Assembly (NCBI GenBank): GCA_947561395.2
Contig: OX387190.1
Location: 18,284,858 to 18,348,857, forward strand
Source of the DNA: Buxus sempervirens
Lineage: Eukaryota > Streptophyta > Magnoliopsida > Buxales > Buxaceae
Direction: 5' to 3'
DNA: 64,000 nt
Positions 1-10,905 of this stretch are shown piece by piece. The notes under the pieces are model-generated. The model ran no database searches and was not told the origin of the DNA. It saw only the letters and a program-made list of their open reading frames with translations. Both the position numbers and the translations under genes were made by a program. Positions within the stretch are counted from its first letter, which is position 1, and the number at the start of each line of letters is the position of its first letter.

Positions 1-46
1 AATTTCTGGAGCTTTGAGCTAATCAATATGCTACTAAATTTTTTAG

Positions 47-1631
47 GAGAGACAGACGGCTCTGTTTTCAGCTACCCAGACAAAGAAGGTTTGCAATACT
101 TGTTCAACTAGTAGTCTTGTCTTCAATTCCTTATTATTAGATTTGAAGATAAGCGATATATCTGTAGGTTGAGGATCTTGCACGCCTATCCTTCCAAACC
201 ACTCCAGTTTATATTGATGTGGACGATGGCCGGTCTAAGGCAAGTTATTAGTTGAAACACTATGTGTTGTTCTTTTAACCGCACTGTTACAATAAACTGA
301 CAAAATGCTGCGGAATATAGGTCACTAATGAAGGGCTGCAGCAAGGATACTGTGTTGTGTCAAGTGCCAAGCGATTTGTTCTTTTATATTCCTTCTTGAA
401 GAGGAATATGTCAAAAAAAGTGATGGTCTTTTTCTCCTCATGCCATTCAGTCAAATTTCATTCAGAGCTTCTCAGATACATTCATGTAGACTGTTACGAT
501 ATTCATGGAAAACAGAAGCAGCAGAAGAGGACGTCCACATTTTTCGATTTCTGCAAGGCAGAAAAGGGAATCTTATTATGTACCGATGTTGCTGCTCGGG
601 GCCTTGACATTCCGGCTGTGGTATAATTTTTTCTCCTACCTCTTGGTCTTGCCCTGGAATTATAACTTTTGTGTAAATCAGAAAACACTCATTTCATTTT
701 CTTTTCACCTTTTTTCACTTGTAGGACTGGATTGTGCAGTATGATCCTCCGGATGAACCCAAGGTGATTAATGTTCATGCACTGCAAGGAATTTAAAAAA
801 TTTGTTTTTTGTTTTATATCTGATATAGGTTCTCGCATAACATGTGGATTTGCATTAATTTTTCAGGAGTACATTCATAGGGTTGGTAGAACAGCCCGCG
901 GGGAAGGTGCAAAAGGACATGCTCTGCTATTTCTGATACCAGAAGAATTGCAATTTCTTCGCTACCTTAAGGTGGGGGTATCTCAGTCTGTATGGCCTTT
1001 TACTATAAAAGATATAGAAACATATCTTATACTGGAATCCTTCTCTCTTACTGGCAGGCAGCCAAAGTGCCCGTTAAAGAATACGAGTTCAATGAGAAGA
1101 AGCTGGCAAATGTTCAGTCGCACCTGGTAGGTCCTCTTCACCTTATTCTGATAGACATTGTTCAATAGAATCAGAGATTTCAGGGAATTTACCTGCTCGA
1201 GCCATGTGATGCAGGAGAAACTGGTTTCAAACAATTATTATTTGAACAAATCAGCGAAAGACGCATACAGATCCTATATATTGGCATACAATTCGCACTC
1301 CATGAAGGATATCTTCAATGTCCATCGGCTTGATCTACAGGTAATTGTGCCTGTTGGCATTCAAAGTGGCACTTACCTTTGCATACCTGTTAATGGTTGC
1401 TGCATTACTGTGTTGTATAATGCAATTATGAGCTGTGTTGAATGTGTACAGGCTGTTGCTGCCTCATTCTGCTTTTCTGGTCCTCCAAAGGTAAATTTAA
1501 ACATAGATAGCAGTGCATCCAAGTTCAGGAAGAAGAGAAAAGTCGAAGGAAGTCGACATGGAATCAACGAAAGCAACCCTTATGGGAGGCAGAGAGGTGA
1601 AGATGACAAACGGCAATTTGTGAGATATTAG
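47..1631 (+). CDS. DEAD-box ATP-dependent RNA helicase, Has1/DDX18 type, C-terminal part (partial gene)
   Basis: Eight exons are visible: 47-88, 168-239, 321-620, 725-763, 867-971, 1058-1126, 1215-1340 and 1452-1631. All junctions are in phase 0 and encode about 310 residues. The gene starts upstream of the window, so the ATP-binding and DEAD motifs are missing here. Visible motifs in order are motif III (FSAT, first exon), the motif IV region (VMVFFSS), motif V ([11 protein letters not shown]) and motif VI (HRVGRTARG). A DUF4217-type tail follows ([14 protein letters not shown], then HRLDLQAVAASF and [12 protein letters not shown]), and the end is basic (KFRKKRK). Proteins with this tail (yeast Has1, human DDX18, Arabidopsis RH27/RH51) unwind pre-rRNA/snoRNA duplexes in the nucleolus during 60S and 40S assembly; the role here is inferred from that family. 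The intron after 239 has a GC donor. The product resembles Arabidopsis RH27 and RH51, but I cannot separate these paralogs. Confidence 0.93.
240..320 (+). other. GC-AG intron of the helicase gene
   Basis: The exon ends AAG at 239 and the intron opens GCAAGT, not GT. It closes with AG at 320, and the reading frame continues into [10 protein letters not shown]. The rest of the donor fits the strong consensus usual for GC donors. Confidence 0.75.
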
Positions 1632-2284
1632 GGAGGCATCATTCAGTAATGAATGGCTCTACACTTCCCATTTGGTGAATTTGTTCTTGTTTTTCGGCAA
1701 GCTCATCTTCTCAGCTGTTTCTAGACTTGCACCAATTTTGTAGCGATGTATTCTTAATTTATATGTATATTTTCGCGGTTTGAAGTCTGCCCATCGAATT
1801 TATAGTGAGTGTTGTAAAATCCTTTTCAAAGAATGAGCTGGATTATGAACTATCCTTCCTGCTTTATGGATTATTTCAAGAGTGAGTTGGATTAATAGCT
1901 CAATGATTTGGGTAACTTTTTATATTTTTTATTTTTTGGTAAAGGATTATGAATTGGTTTTGGTTGATTCGCAGTACCATTACATCATCTTTAGGAGTTT
2001 CTTGTAGAAAATTAAGGAGTATGTTTCATCCAACAAGAGTTGGATGAATTCCATAGGGTTCACATATATTCTAATTAATATCATAATTTATAAGAACTAA
2101 GTATACCTTATGTGTCATTTCTCCTTAATAATATGATAATTCCTTTTCCAATAATGAGGGAGTCTAGAAAGGTTAGACAATTTTAATAAATTATTTTAAT
2201 TTAAAAATAAGATATAATTATGATATCATGAAATAAAATAAAAAAGTTTCCTCTTTTTATTTTTTATATTTTTGTGGGAAAAAA
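1632..2284. other. Intergenic, helicase 3' flank
   Basis: This holds the helicase 3' untranslated region and then AT-rich DNA. No coding pattern, clear repeat boundary or RNA gene was recognised. Confidence 0.5.
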
Positions 2285-2600
2285 CTACCTTTATTAATAA
2301 CGCAAAAAAGGTACATTATGAGCATCAACGCGTAACTTAACCGTAATACATGAAGGGGGAGATCTTAACCAGGTAAATGAGAATTCCTCAATTGCAAAGT
2401 TTGCTAGAAGGTCAGCAACTTGATTCTCTCTACATCAGTGTGAAAAGATGATCATCTTGAATCTTCTACTTAACTGACAAGCTTACGATAACACACCTTG
2501 GATCCTCCAGGGATAGGTTGCATTCCGTTTGGCGAGGAGTTTAATAATAGTAAGAGAGTCACCTTCTTGCATTTCGTCTTCCATGTGAAAAGTTTCCCTT
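2285..2600 (-). pseudogene. Relic of a LINE-type RNase H domain
   Basis: Read on the minus strand from about 2590, one frame gives EGDSLTIIKLLAKR and, about 40 codons on, CRENQVADLLANFAIEEF. These match the EGDS..II..L block and the C-terminal NxxADxLA block of the RNase H-like domain at the 3' end of plant LINE ORF2 and LINE-derived proteins. Stop codons interrupt it and no start is present. It is a decayed fragment, perhaps of the same insertion as the 2693-2800 tail. Confidence 0.7.
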
Positions 2601-2692
2601 TTTCTTGAAGACCCATTTTAGGGGGAAAAAAATTATTGCTCTTAAGGATTGAGGGCCATTTAAATTGAGAATATGGGAAAGGAATTTTTTTC

Positions 2693-2800
2693 CGTTTTTT
2701 TTTAATCGGTAAAAGAAAGATTTATTAAGATAAAAGTCTACAGCAAATTTCCTGCACCTTACCCTCAAGCAATACACCAATGCATGTGGGTCCCACAAGC
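2693..2800 (-). mobile_element. Possible LINE 3' tail
   Basis: The plus strand reads oligo-T followed by AATCGGTAA. On the minus strand that is TTACCGATT plus oligo-A, a common end of plant L1-type LINEs. No clean target duplication was found. Confidence 0.35.
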
Positions 2801-3037
2801 CACATTTTTTTAATGAATTTTATCATTGAAAAGGCATCTTTCTGCCTTCACCAAAATTTCAAAACGTTGCTTTTTGCCTTAGAATATCCTCCTATTTCTG
2901 TTGCATGAACCATTAAATAGCAGCTGGACACGTATTAAGGCTATGGGAAAGGCACTTTGAATACGCGGAATTTAATAAAAGATATTATGCGTATGTTTAA
3001 GATAAAAAAAACACAAAAGTAGTTTGTGCTTTTATTA

Positions 3038-3072
<35 letters not shown>

Positions 3073-3545
3073 TAAATATTAGTTAAATCCCATTTTGTGT
3101 GCTTATGGTTTGGAATAAACCTATGCTAATGCTTTAATACGGTCATAATAACAAAAAAATAATAAATTTTAATATAAAAAATAAAAATAGATTTAGAACT
3201 CTTAAAGAGGATATTATGGGCATGTGAAATAAAAAGCACTGAAGCTAGTTTGTTTTTTTATTATTATATAAATATAGACTTAGATAGGTAGTTTTGGAAG
3301 GATAATGCATCATGGATTAAGAATTTTTAACCTGAAAGTTCTTTATCAGCTGACCATAAAAAACAGAGTCATACTCTCATGTTGATATCTACATCAAAAT
3401 CATAAGCCAGCCTCTTAATTATATATAACTCCCTAGCAAACCCTTCATCAAAGAAACCCCTGTTACATAACCCAAATCAATGGAGACATACTTGGAACAA
3501 AAACAGAAAATTGAAGAAGACAAATCACTGACACTGCACCTAAAG
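2801..3545. other. AT-rich intergenic stretch with a TA microsatellite
   Basis: No gene was found. A (TA)n run lies at 3039-3070. Two similar AT-rich blocks (about 2960-3040 and 3205-3280, both with AGTTTGT and a T-rich run) suggest a small decayed duplicate. The right end is the 3' flank of the phytocyanin gene. Confidence 0.4.
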
Positions 3546-4168
3546 CTAGATGAAGAGGATCCCAAGGAAGGACATGAAGGACTGAATGATAGTAACAGTG
3601 GCCACCATTTCAACTGCACCACTGGACTCAGGTTTACCAGCTGAAGAACTGTTCTGATTGCTCGGCAGAGACGGGTTTTCCGGTTCCAGCACTTTGACGA
3701 TCATCTTCTGTCCTCTCTCACAGTGTCCAGCCACTCCACTGATGAAATAGAACAAACCCGGATGGTCCAATTTGAAGATTGTGTCGCCATTGTTGGAGAA
3801 GAAGATGGGGTGAGAGGAGTGGCATTTTTCATACTCAGCATCTGTCACAACCAGCACTGAATCTTTCTTGTACTTAAAACCTGGACGAGGATATATTTAT
3901 TCCCTGAGATGATCTATCTTCTCCACTCAAAAAATTTAATTGAGAAACAATTAACAGCATGTAATTGATACTTACGAACGGCATCGTCGATCTGAAACCT
4001 GCTTTTCGATGCCCACTGATTGTACATTTGCTGGTCCTTTGATGGGGGCACAGCCCAGCCTTTGCCATCTCCAACTTCGAACTCAGTTGAGTGCACAGCA
4101 AAGAGATGGAGGACGAAGAAGGTTATGAGAAGTAAAAACCTGTGAGAACCCATGAAGAGAGAAGCCAA
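3546..4168 (-). CDS. Early nodulin-like protein (GPI-anchored phytocyanin)
   Basis: There are two exons, 4168-3976 and 3880-3546, separated by a 95-bp GT-AG intron, encoding 175 residues. The N-terminus (MASLFMGSHRFLLL...HLFAVHS) is a signal peptide. The plastocyanin-like domain follows: EFEVGDGKGW, YNQWASKSRF, the intron within AVRFKYKKDSV, then YEKCHSSHPIFF, FKLDHPGLFYFISG and GHCERGQK. The two Cys (EKC, GHC) are expected to pair as a disulfide. Early nodulin-like proteins generally lack a full type-1 copper site, and here Arg stands in the first ligand region. A short Pro/Ser/Asn-rich spacer and a hydrophobic tail (VATVTIIQSFMSFLGILFI) fit GPI-anchor addition. Such proteins sit on the outer plasma membrane and act in cell-wall, vascular or reproductive development. 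An alternative start lies at Met6 (4153). Confidence 0.92.
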
Positions 4169-4663
4169 AAATGGCTTCGATCGTTTGAGTTTGAACCTGA
4201 GAGATCGTTTGAGGACTGTTGTTGGACTTGGAAGGTTGAATTTGGAGTGTGAGAGTGTAGTTATGACTTAGGAGTTGGTTACTGAGAAGGAGAAAGGTAC
4301 GGAGAGAGTGGGGAGGGTTGCATGTAACCACTTGCAAGAGGGCCGGTCTCCTTGACTTGGTCTTAACTGTTTCTCAAAAAATAAGCGGGGATCGTTTCAT
4401 CCCCCTTTTTTTTTTTTCAATTTTTTCCCCTCTTAACGTTTATTTAAACCTCCACAAGCAGTAGCAGGGTACACGTGAGGTCATATAAGGGAGAAGGGAT
4501 TTTTGAAAGGTATTTTTGGAAAGCGAAATAAAATTATTTTTGTGAAAAAAAATATACGTTTGGCATACTTTCCAATGGGGCGCTTTCCTCTATATATACT
4601 AGTAAGGTGCACGTGCAATACTGCACATCGCGGGGAGGGAACAATTACAAAACTGTTTGTTAG

Positions 4664-5784
4664 TGTTAGGTTTAATATTTTAGTTTGGCTTAATTCAGTG
4701 TCAACAAGAAAGTGTTTAAGTGTGTTTAGAATGTTTAGTTTGAGTCCAAGAAGACATGGTTCAAACGGCGTCAAAATCGGAGTCAATTTGAAGAAGTTAT
4801 AACCAACGTTCGACCAACGTTCTCTAGCCGTTCGAATGTTTGTGTTCAACAAAGAAACCCGAGATCAGAGTTCGCCCTACGTTCGATGACCGTTCAACCG
4901 TTGGAGTTCCACAGAGAAACCTGAGAGCAGCGTTCGCCATACGTTCGCTAACCGTTCGACCATTGGAGTTCCACAGAGAAACACGAGAGCAGCGTTCGCC
5001 TTACGTTTTCTGGCCGTTCGAACGAGAAGAGGAAAAGTGAGTTGTTGTATTGAACGTTCGAGCCGCATTCGCTGAGCGTTCGAACATTCATTAACAAACT
5101 TCAGTTTTAGAAGTCCGATCTTTTCTGATTTGTTTCCTTTTCCACTTCTACCTTCTCCTAATCTATATAAGGAGTGTCTAGACTATTGTGAGGGTAACCC
5201 AAGACGTTTTAGAAACCCTAAAACCGTGTGTGAGAGCAAGAGTTCTTTCTTCTCTTCCTTCTCCTTCTTTGAGCCATCAAAACCATCTTTCATCTTTCTT
5301 TTCTATCTTGGAGTTCCGGGTTGGGGAGATTGATTGTGGGAGTTCCTATGGATACCAGGTGAGTTCGTTTGGGTGATCGTGTGAGAAGATCTTCAGAGTT
5401 CTGAAGTGTTGCTGTGGAGCAAATTTGAGGAATTCCTCAGATACTTTCAAGTCTGTGAGTTGTAGAGTCTAGCATAGGGATGTTGAGTCGTCTGAACTAC
5501 AGGTTGTAAGTTTTCTTTTCATATTGGATCTTTTAGGTGGTTCCTGCATAGCCCGAAGGTTTTTTCTCTAGTGAGAGTTCTCATAGAATTTTCTCTTTGT
5601 CACCAAAATTGCTTGTGTTGTCTCTTTACTTTATTTGCAATTTTGTGTGATTGGTTATTAATTGATCAAGACTTGTGCATGCCTATTAATTAAGAACTTG
5701 TTTTTAATTAGTAGAATTTTATTCCGCTGTGCTTCACCTATTCACCCCCCTCTAGGTGATTTAGAGTCTAAACCTTGTTTTTCA
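4664..5784 (+). mobile_element. Solo LTR, Ty1/copia (SIRE-like), TSD GTTAG
   Basis: It starts TGTTAGG, ends TTTTTCA and is flanked by GTTAG at 4659-4663 and 5785-5789. A TATA box (CTATATAAGG) lies near 5163. The 3' part contains CCTATTCACCCCCCTCTAGG, a signature of SIRE-type copia LTRs. A second copy is at 61461-62498. No internal region is present, so it is a solo LTR. Confidence 0.85.
4805..5040 (+). repeat. Tandem repeat in LTR U3, about 60-65 bp period
   Basis: Three to four degenerate units share CGTTCG...CCGTTCGA and GAGTTCCACAGAGAAAC. They lie upstream of the LTR TATA box, where enhancer-like repeats often occur. Confidence 0.7.
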
Positions 5785-5975
5785 GTTAGGTTTTAGAAGA
5801 TTTGAAGGATTCTTGACCATTCTATCTTTTTATTAATGGACCTTGACGTTGATGTGTAAGGGCTCTTGTAGAAAGCTGCAAATTTTTGTTGGCATGATTC
5901 CCAATGGGGCGCCTCACATTATATATAGTATAGATATAAGTATATAGTATAGATAGATAGATGTAGATTGACATT

Positions 5976-6331
5976 TTGGATGGCAAGAGGGTGGGTTAAT
6001 AAGGCAACCCACCCCGATCCACCATTAATGGTTAGTATTTGACAATCCTAAATCGAGTTAGGGTCGGTTTAGGGTTTAGCAAGCAACTCGACCCTAACTT
6101 GATCTTAATACATCAAATATATATATTTTTTCACATGTCATATATAAAAATATATATTTTATAAATAAATGTCAAACTAATTTATATTTTTTATTAAAAA
6201 ACTTATTTTTAAATGTTTTATAGTACAGCTGGATCAACTAGATAGGGTTAGAAGTGGGTTCGATATGGGGCTAGACTCTTAGATAGGCGAGTTAGGGTTT
6301 GCAAAACAAACCTGCTCGACTACCAACCTAA
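5976..6331. mobile_element. hAT-type MITE, 356 bp, TSD TTGACATT
   Basis: It is flanked by an 8-bp duplication TTGACATT (5968-5975 and 6332-6339), the hAT length. It begins TTGGATGGCAA and shares GGGTT/AACCC-rich ends and an AT-rich core with the copy at 35084-35459. It has no coding capacity. Confidence 0.75.
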
Positions 6332-6358
6332 TTGACATTAACCTCCATGTATATTTGA

Positions 6359-6530
6359 TCTATACTATATATAAGGGGAGGCACCCCTTGGGAATTGCGC
6401 CAACCATAATGTCCTGATTTTCCAAAACAACCCTTATACATCATATTGTGAAGATCCATTAATAAAAGGGCATAATAGTCAAAATTGCCTCAATCATGCA
6501 CACACTCACCTTTGCAACCTGAGCTCGAAC
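6359..6530 (+). mobile_element. 5' end of a Helitron-like element
   Basis: It starts TCTATACTATATATAAGG directly after an A, and is homologous in the opposite orientation to the 5' end of the element at 4599-5934 (shared TCCATTAATAAAA block). The 3' end was not recognised before the Harbinger-like element at 6571. Confidence 0.5.
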
Positions 6531-6660
6531 ACATTAAGAATACGGCTTAATAAATTTTTTTGTCAACTAAGGCCGTGTTTGGTATTGTTTCTCAAAACTT
6601 GTTTTAAAAAGCAAGAAAAGTAATTAGATTGCTTTTACTTCTATGAAAATATTTTCATGA

Positions 6661-6820
6661 ACTCTCTTAAGCACAATCTCCTGGGGCCACCTACATAAGG
6701 TCTATGGGCCTTAGACTTACTTGGGCGATGTGTGTTGCAAGGTCTTGTATGGGCCCTCAGGGATTAGTCGGTTGAGCGTAAGCGAGCCCTGATACCCTGA
6801 GTTCCAAAAAAAAAAATTTC
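6661..6820 (+). mobile_element. SINE, Au-like, TSD TTTTCATGA
   Basis: It is flanked by TTTTCATGA at 6652-6660 and 6821-6829 and ends in GAGTTCC plus oligo-A. The 3' part (GGGATTAGTCGGTTGAGCG, then CCCTGATACCCTGAGTT) resembles the conserved tail of plant Au-type SINEs. Confidence 0.75.
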
Positions 6821-6934
6821 TTTTCATGAAGCAAAAATGTTTGGTTCACATTTGCTTTATTGCAGAAAAGCAAAAAACATGTTCGATAACATAAAAAAAT
6901 TGCTTCTATGCTTATATTATCGTTATTATGGTAG

Positions 6935-7160
6935 GGGTGGGTGGTAGTGATGGGTGGAGGTGCTGGTGGTAAGCGTGATTTGGGTGGTGGGTATTGGTCA
7001 TGGTGATGGGTAGTAGTAGTAGTATCAGTGGGTGGGGGTGTTGTGGTAGGTGAATGGACGGGTGGTGTTGATGATGGTAGTTGAGGTGGTGGTGTGGTGG
7101 TGATGGTAGTAGTGGCAGTGGCATTGGTGGTTGGGGGTCTTGGTGAATGGTGGTGGGTGG
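6935..7160 (+). repeat. GGT/GGTGGT-rich degenerate array, left part
   Basis: This is a long G-rich, C-poor run of GGTGGT, GGGTGG and GTAGTG units on the plus strand. It is continuous with 10440-10905 once the solo LTR is removed. The His/Pro/Thr-rich frames on the other strand are by-products. Confidence 0.85.
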
Positions 7161-7218
7161 GGTCTGTAAGCACCTCCCAGAAGTGCCGGAAGTGAAAACT
7201 GTAAAAGAAAGCTCAAAA

Positions 7219-7654
7219 CCCCAAGGAGCAGAAATGAACTTTTTGATCAAATTCAAGTTGACTACCATACCCTATCCCGAGGGATAGGAAATTCCGACAT
7301 GGTTCCAACACAATTGAGTTTTCTAGAACCGGGGTCTAGATGAAGAAATTATGGGCAGATCAACCCCCAAGGAGCAGAAATTGACTTTCTACTCAAAACA
7401 AGTTAACTGTCATACCCTATCCTGACGGATAAAGATTTTCGGCATGATTCCGACATAATCAAGTTTGCTAGAATCGGGATCCAAACGAAGAAGTTATGAG
7501 CAGATAAGAACCTAGGGAGCAGTTTCGGCTTTCTGTTCAAAACTTGAATTTACTGCCGTACTCCATCTTAGTGGATAGGGAATCCCGATACAGTTCCAAC
7601 ATAACTGAGTTTGCCAGAATCGGGGTCCGGATGAGAAAGTTACGAGTAGAACAA
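7219..7654 (+). repeat. Three tandem units of about 145 bp in LTR U3
   Basis: Units begin near 7219, 7363 and 7509. Each runs GGAGCAG..., then CATACCCTATC-like, a CCGA...GGTTCCAACA-like stretch, TAGAATCGGGGTC-like, and ATGAGCAGA-like. They are diverged, and all lie upstream of the LTR TATA box. Confidence 0.8.
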
Positions 7655-8228
7655 GCCCTAGGGCAAAAATGTAGAAAACTGCCCACGTGGCAAATGTGCA
7701 AGTCACATCTGCCACGTGGCAAAGAAAGGACAAAAGAACAAGAGAAATAAAATATCTTGAATATAATATTATTTTTTCTAAAAATTTCTTGAATTTATTA
7801 ATTAAAATAAATAGAAAATCCAAAAATTTGGATTCTCTCATTAGGAGAGAGAATCCCATCAAATCAATCAAATCAGTTAAATCTATCAAATCAATCAGTC
7901 AAAATTGAAGAGAGAGAAAATATGCCCACACAGTATATACGGGCAGGCCTTGTCCGTATATACTATGCGGGCAAAATCTTATCCAAAACCTTATCCAAAA
8001 TCTGGGAAAATTTGGGGAAATCTCAAAATCCGTACATACATTGTGGACAAGGTGAAATTGGCTAAAAATGGCCTGCCTGCACTTCCCATACGATTTTGAG
8101 ACTTATCCGGGAAATCTTATCTTCTGCAAGAATTTGCCACATGGCTGATTTGCACTCATTGTAGATAAGACATCGCGTCCGCATATAGTGGTCTTGCCCG
8201 CACACTATATACGGTCATACCATTTTTC

Positions 8229-8236
8229 TATAAATA
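8229..8236 (+). promoter_or_regulatory. TATA box of the solo LTR
   Basis: TATAAATA sits about 1.06 kb into the LTR, downstream of the tandem units. This is the expected U3/R organisation. Confidence 0.6.
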
Positions 8237-10439
8237 CGGGCTTTTGGCCCTTGGCTGAGGGTTGGCTCTTCATGACTTGTTCCCTAACCCTCTCCCCACA
8301 TCCGAGAGATCTCCTAACCCCTCTCCATCACCCCCTAAGCTCCCAAACCCCCTTTAACCACCCTCAAACCCTTTCGCCATCCCTTCTTCTTTAGCTTGGG
8401 TTAAAAGAGGAGAATAAGGAAGGTGGTGGAGCCAAGAGAAGGACTTCACCTGCTATCCTAGCTTCAAGGGACCACTCACACACCTCCAAGGAGACAAACA
8501 ACCCCAAGGTAAGCTTCCTTGGCACTTTGTATTCAACATATGTGAGATTTGCAATAAATGAAGCATGTATAGTTTAATACTTGGGTTTTGCATGTTATGG
8601 TATGCTCCTTTCCTTCTCTTTTCCTTCTCCCTCTCATCCCTTTCGTTTGTTACTCACTTGGGTGAACTCCCATGGTAAGGGGAGTTGGCTTAGTCCAAAG
8701 GAAGGGCGGAGAGACCATGTTAAAGTGTCTAAGAGCACCCTTCAAGTGCTCATTTTTCTATTTTCTTTTAGGAGAGCATGTTCTCCTCCTTCTTCATCTC
8801 ATGTATCCCTTAAAAACCCCCCAACTCCCTTCTTTATTCGTTTTCCCTGTATGGTTTAAGAGCATGATTTATATCTTCTTCAAGTGTGTAAAGCATGTTG
8901 TGTGTGTCCCTTCACATGTATATCCCTCTCCCATGTAAAGCATGCATGTCTTGCCTCTTCATTGGGTGTCTTGCCTCCATGCACCCAAGAAGTCCATCAC
9001 ACACCATTCTCTCATTTTCTCTCTTGGGTCATTCTTCATCTTAAAGGTGTATAAAATCCCTTGAACATGCATGATGTATTTAGAATGATATGTAGGCCCA
9101 TTTCTATATCAGTTTTATTCCATTAACATGCACACCAACATACGGAGCACCCACGTAAGCTCACTGATTTTTTTAGCTTATCTTGATGCCTTATTGAGTG
9201 ATCTTATGCATATTTGGATGATCTTTGTCATTGCATGGTTTGGTCGTGACCTTTCGGCAAGTGACCTCTCGGGTCATGAGATATCCTCTTCCAAAAGAGG
9301 GGGTTATTGGTCTTGCTTGCAACTGAGGTGGGGTGTCCCTTCCCTACCTAAGAATCCTTGAGTTCCAACTCAAAAGAAGAGAGGGAGAGGCCCCAAGTCT
9401 TCTCCTTCCTTCCCCTCTTGATCCAACACCTAGATAAGTAGGTTTTTCATGATAAAATTAACCTGGAAGGCCACTGTGGGTCAACACAATGACCCACAGG
9501 CATCCTCAGACCCATCGAAGAGGGAAACCCCTGATCCCCCCTCCAAAATTGCACTTTTTGTTACTTTCGGGTTTGCCCGTATACACAGGCGGACTCAGAG
9601 TGCTCGTATACACAAGCAGACCCCTGATCCTCAAAAATTCAATTTTTGGGGATTAATCAAGATTAACTAATAATCTAACCCTCCTACCTTAACCTAATGA
9701 GGTCTCTGAGTAGTCAAAGACCTCCCTTAGGACTTGGGCCCTCCCAGGGCCCAATAACATCTCCTTGTGGGCCTTCCAATGGGACTCACACCCTCCTGGC
9801 TCAACCCAAGTCCACCCCGAAGGTGGACCCCATCCATTTGGACTTTCCATGGGTTCCTTTCGAGCCCAATGGGCTTTCTCCAAAAATCTAAACCAAATTA
9901 AATTAACTTTGCATGCTTAAACCAGTTCCAAACCAACTAAACTAGTTCCAAAAGGGGGTTATCCAACCTAACCCCCAAAAGGGACTTGGGCTTGACTTAA
10001 GCCCAACTTGGCACACCCGGGGGCCTTTCAATGGGGCCCACACCAGACCCAGATCACCTCAAAATAAGAAGATAAAAATTAAATAAAAAGGGGACTTATA
10101 CCATTTCAGTGGTCCCCACACAGACTCAATCTGAAGAATGCATATCTGACATAGGACTTGGGTGAGATAGACCAAAAGTTGACTCTAAACTAGGAAAACC
10201 CGTGGGACCCATCATCTGACGGAGCGGACCGGGGTGTCTACGAACTTCCCTAGACTGTAACTAAGACCTTACCCTGAATCTTAAGCCACAGACCGCCTAA
10301 TAGACAAACTCTAGGCACGCCAGTGTCTGTCTACACCCCATCAAGCAATGGCGACTCCTAAATCCTGATTTCCCAAAAGCAGGCACGCACTCACGCGCGA
10401 CCTCGCATGTGCGATTCCCGTGGATCGAATGCTTGCACA

Positions 10440-10905
10440 GGGTCATGGTGGTGGGTTAATGATGGATGGGTAGTGTTGATGTTGGCGGTATTAGTGAATG
10501 GGGGTGGTAGTGGGCACCTGAGTAGTGGTGGTGATGGTGTTTGTGGTGAGGGTAGGGGTGGTGTGGTAGTGAATGAGTGGATGGGTGTTGGTAGTGGTGG
10601 TGGGAATGTTGTTGGTGGTGGTGGTGAGTCATTGGTGGTTGTAGTAGTGATAGTGGGTGGACGGTGGTGTTAATGGTGGTTCCCATGGTCAGAAGTGAAG
10701 GGGGATAGTGGTGGTGGTGATGAGTGAGTGATGGGTTGTAGTAGTGGCGATGGTGGGTGGTGCACATGGTGGGAAGTGAGGGTGGATCTTGGTGGTGGTG
10801 GTGAGTGAGTGAGTGATGGGTTAGTAGTGGTGATGGTGGGTGGTTTTAATGGTGGTGCCAATGGTGCAAAGTGAGGGTAGATGGTGGTGGTTTGGATTGG
10901 TCTAA
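10440..10905 (+). repeat. GGT-rich degenerate array, right part
   Basis: Same composition and strand as 6935-7160, including repeated GTGAGTGAGTGATGGGTT and GGTGGTGGTGA units. It forms the core of the Harbinger-like element. Confidence 0.85.

Larger units (their letters stand above)
4599..5934 (-). mobile_element. Inner Helitron-like element, carrying a solo LTR
   Basis: On the minus strand it begins TCTATACTATATATAA at 5934 and ends CTAG at 4602-4599. A small hairpin (GTGCA-GTAT-TGCAC) lies just before the 3' end. The flanks are A on the 5' side and T on the 3' side, as expected for Helitron insertion between A and T. Without the solo LTR it is about 210 bp, a non-autonomous copy. It inserted into the 5' tip region of a related element. 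Confidence 0.6.
4461..5953 (-). mobile_element. Outer Helitron-like element, interrupted
   Basis: The minus-strand 5' end is TCTATACTATATA at 5953, preceded by A. The 3' side near 4461-4478 carries the same GT(G/A)CACGTG-type block as the inner element. Removing 4599-5934 rejoins a short sequence (GGAAAGCG, TTTCCAATGGGGCGC) shared with the copy at 28.1-28.3 kb. This is inferred from shared ends only; there are no Rep/helicase genes, so it would be non-autonomous. Confidence 0.5.
7165..10439 (+). mobile_element. Solo LTR, 3.3 kb, Ty3/gypsy (Ogre/TAT-like), TSD GGGTC
   Basis: It starts TGTAAGCACC, ends GCTTGCACA and is flanked by GGGTC (7160-7164 and 10440-10444). A TATA box lies at 8229-8236. 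The 3' part has GGGGTGTCTACG and ATGGCGACTCC, a motif typical near the end of large TAT/Ogre-type LTRs. The minus-strand LTR at 20453 shares the same terminal block. No gag-pol is present. Reading frames inside it are chance. Confidence 0.85.

Noticed and set aside
4840..5376. Small proteins with repeated Arg-rich segments
   Set aside because: They fall in the tandem repeat and leader of a solo LTR (TSD GTTAG), not in a gene.
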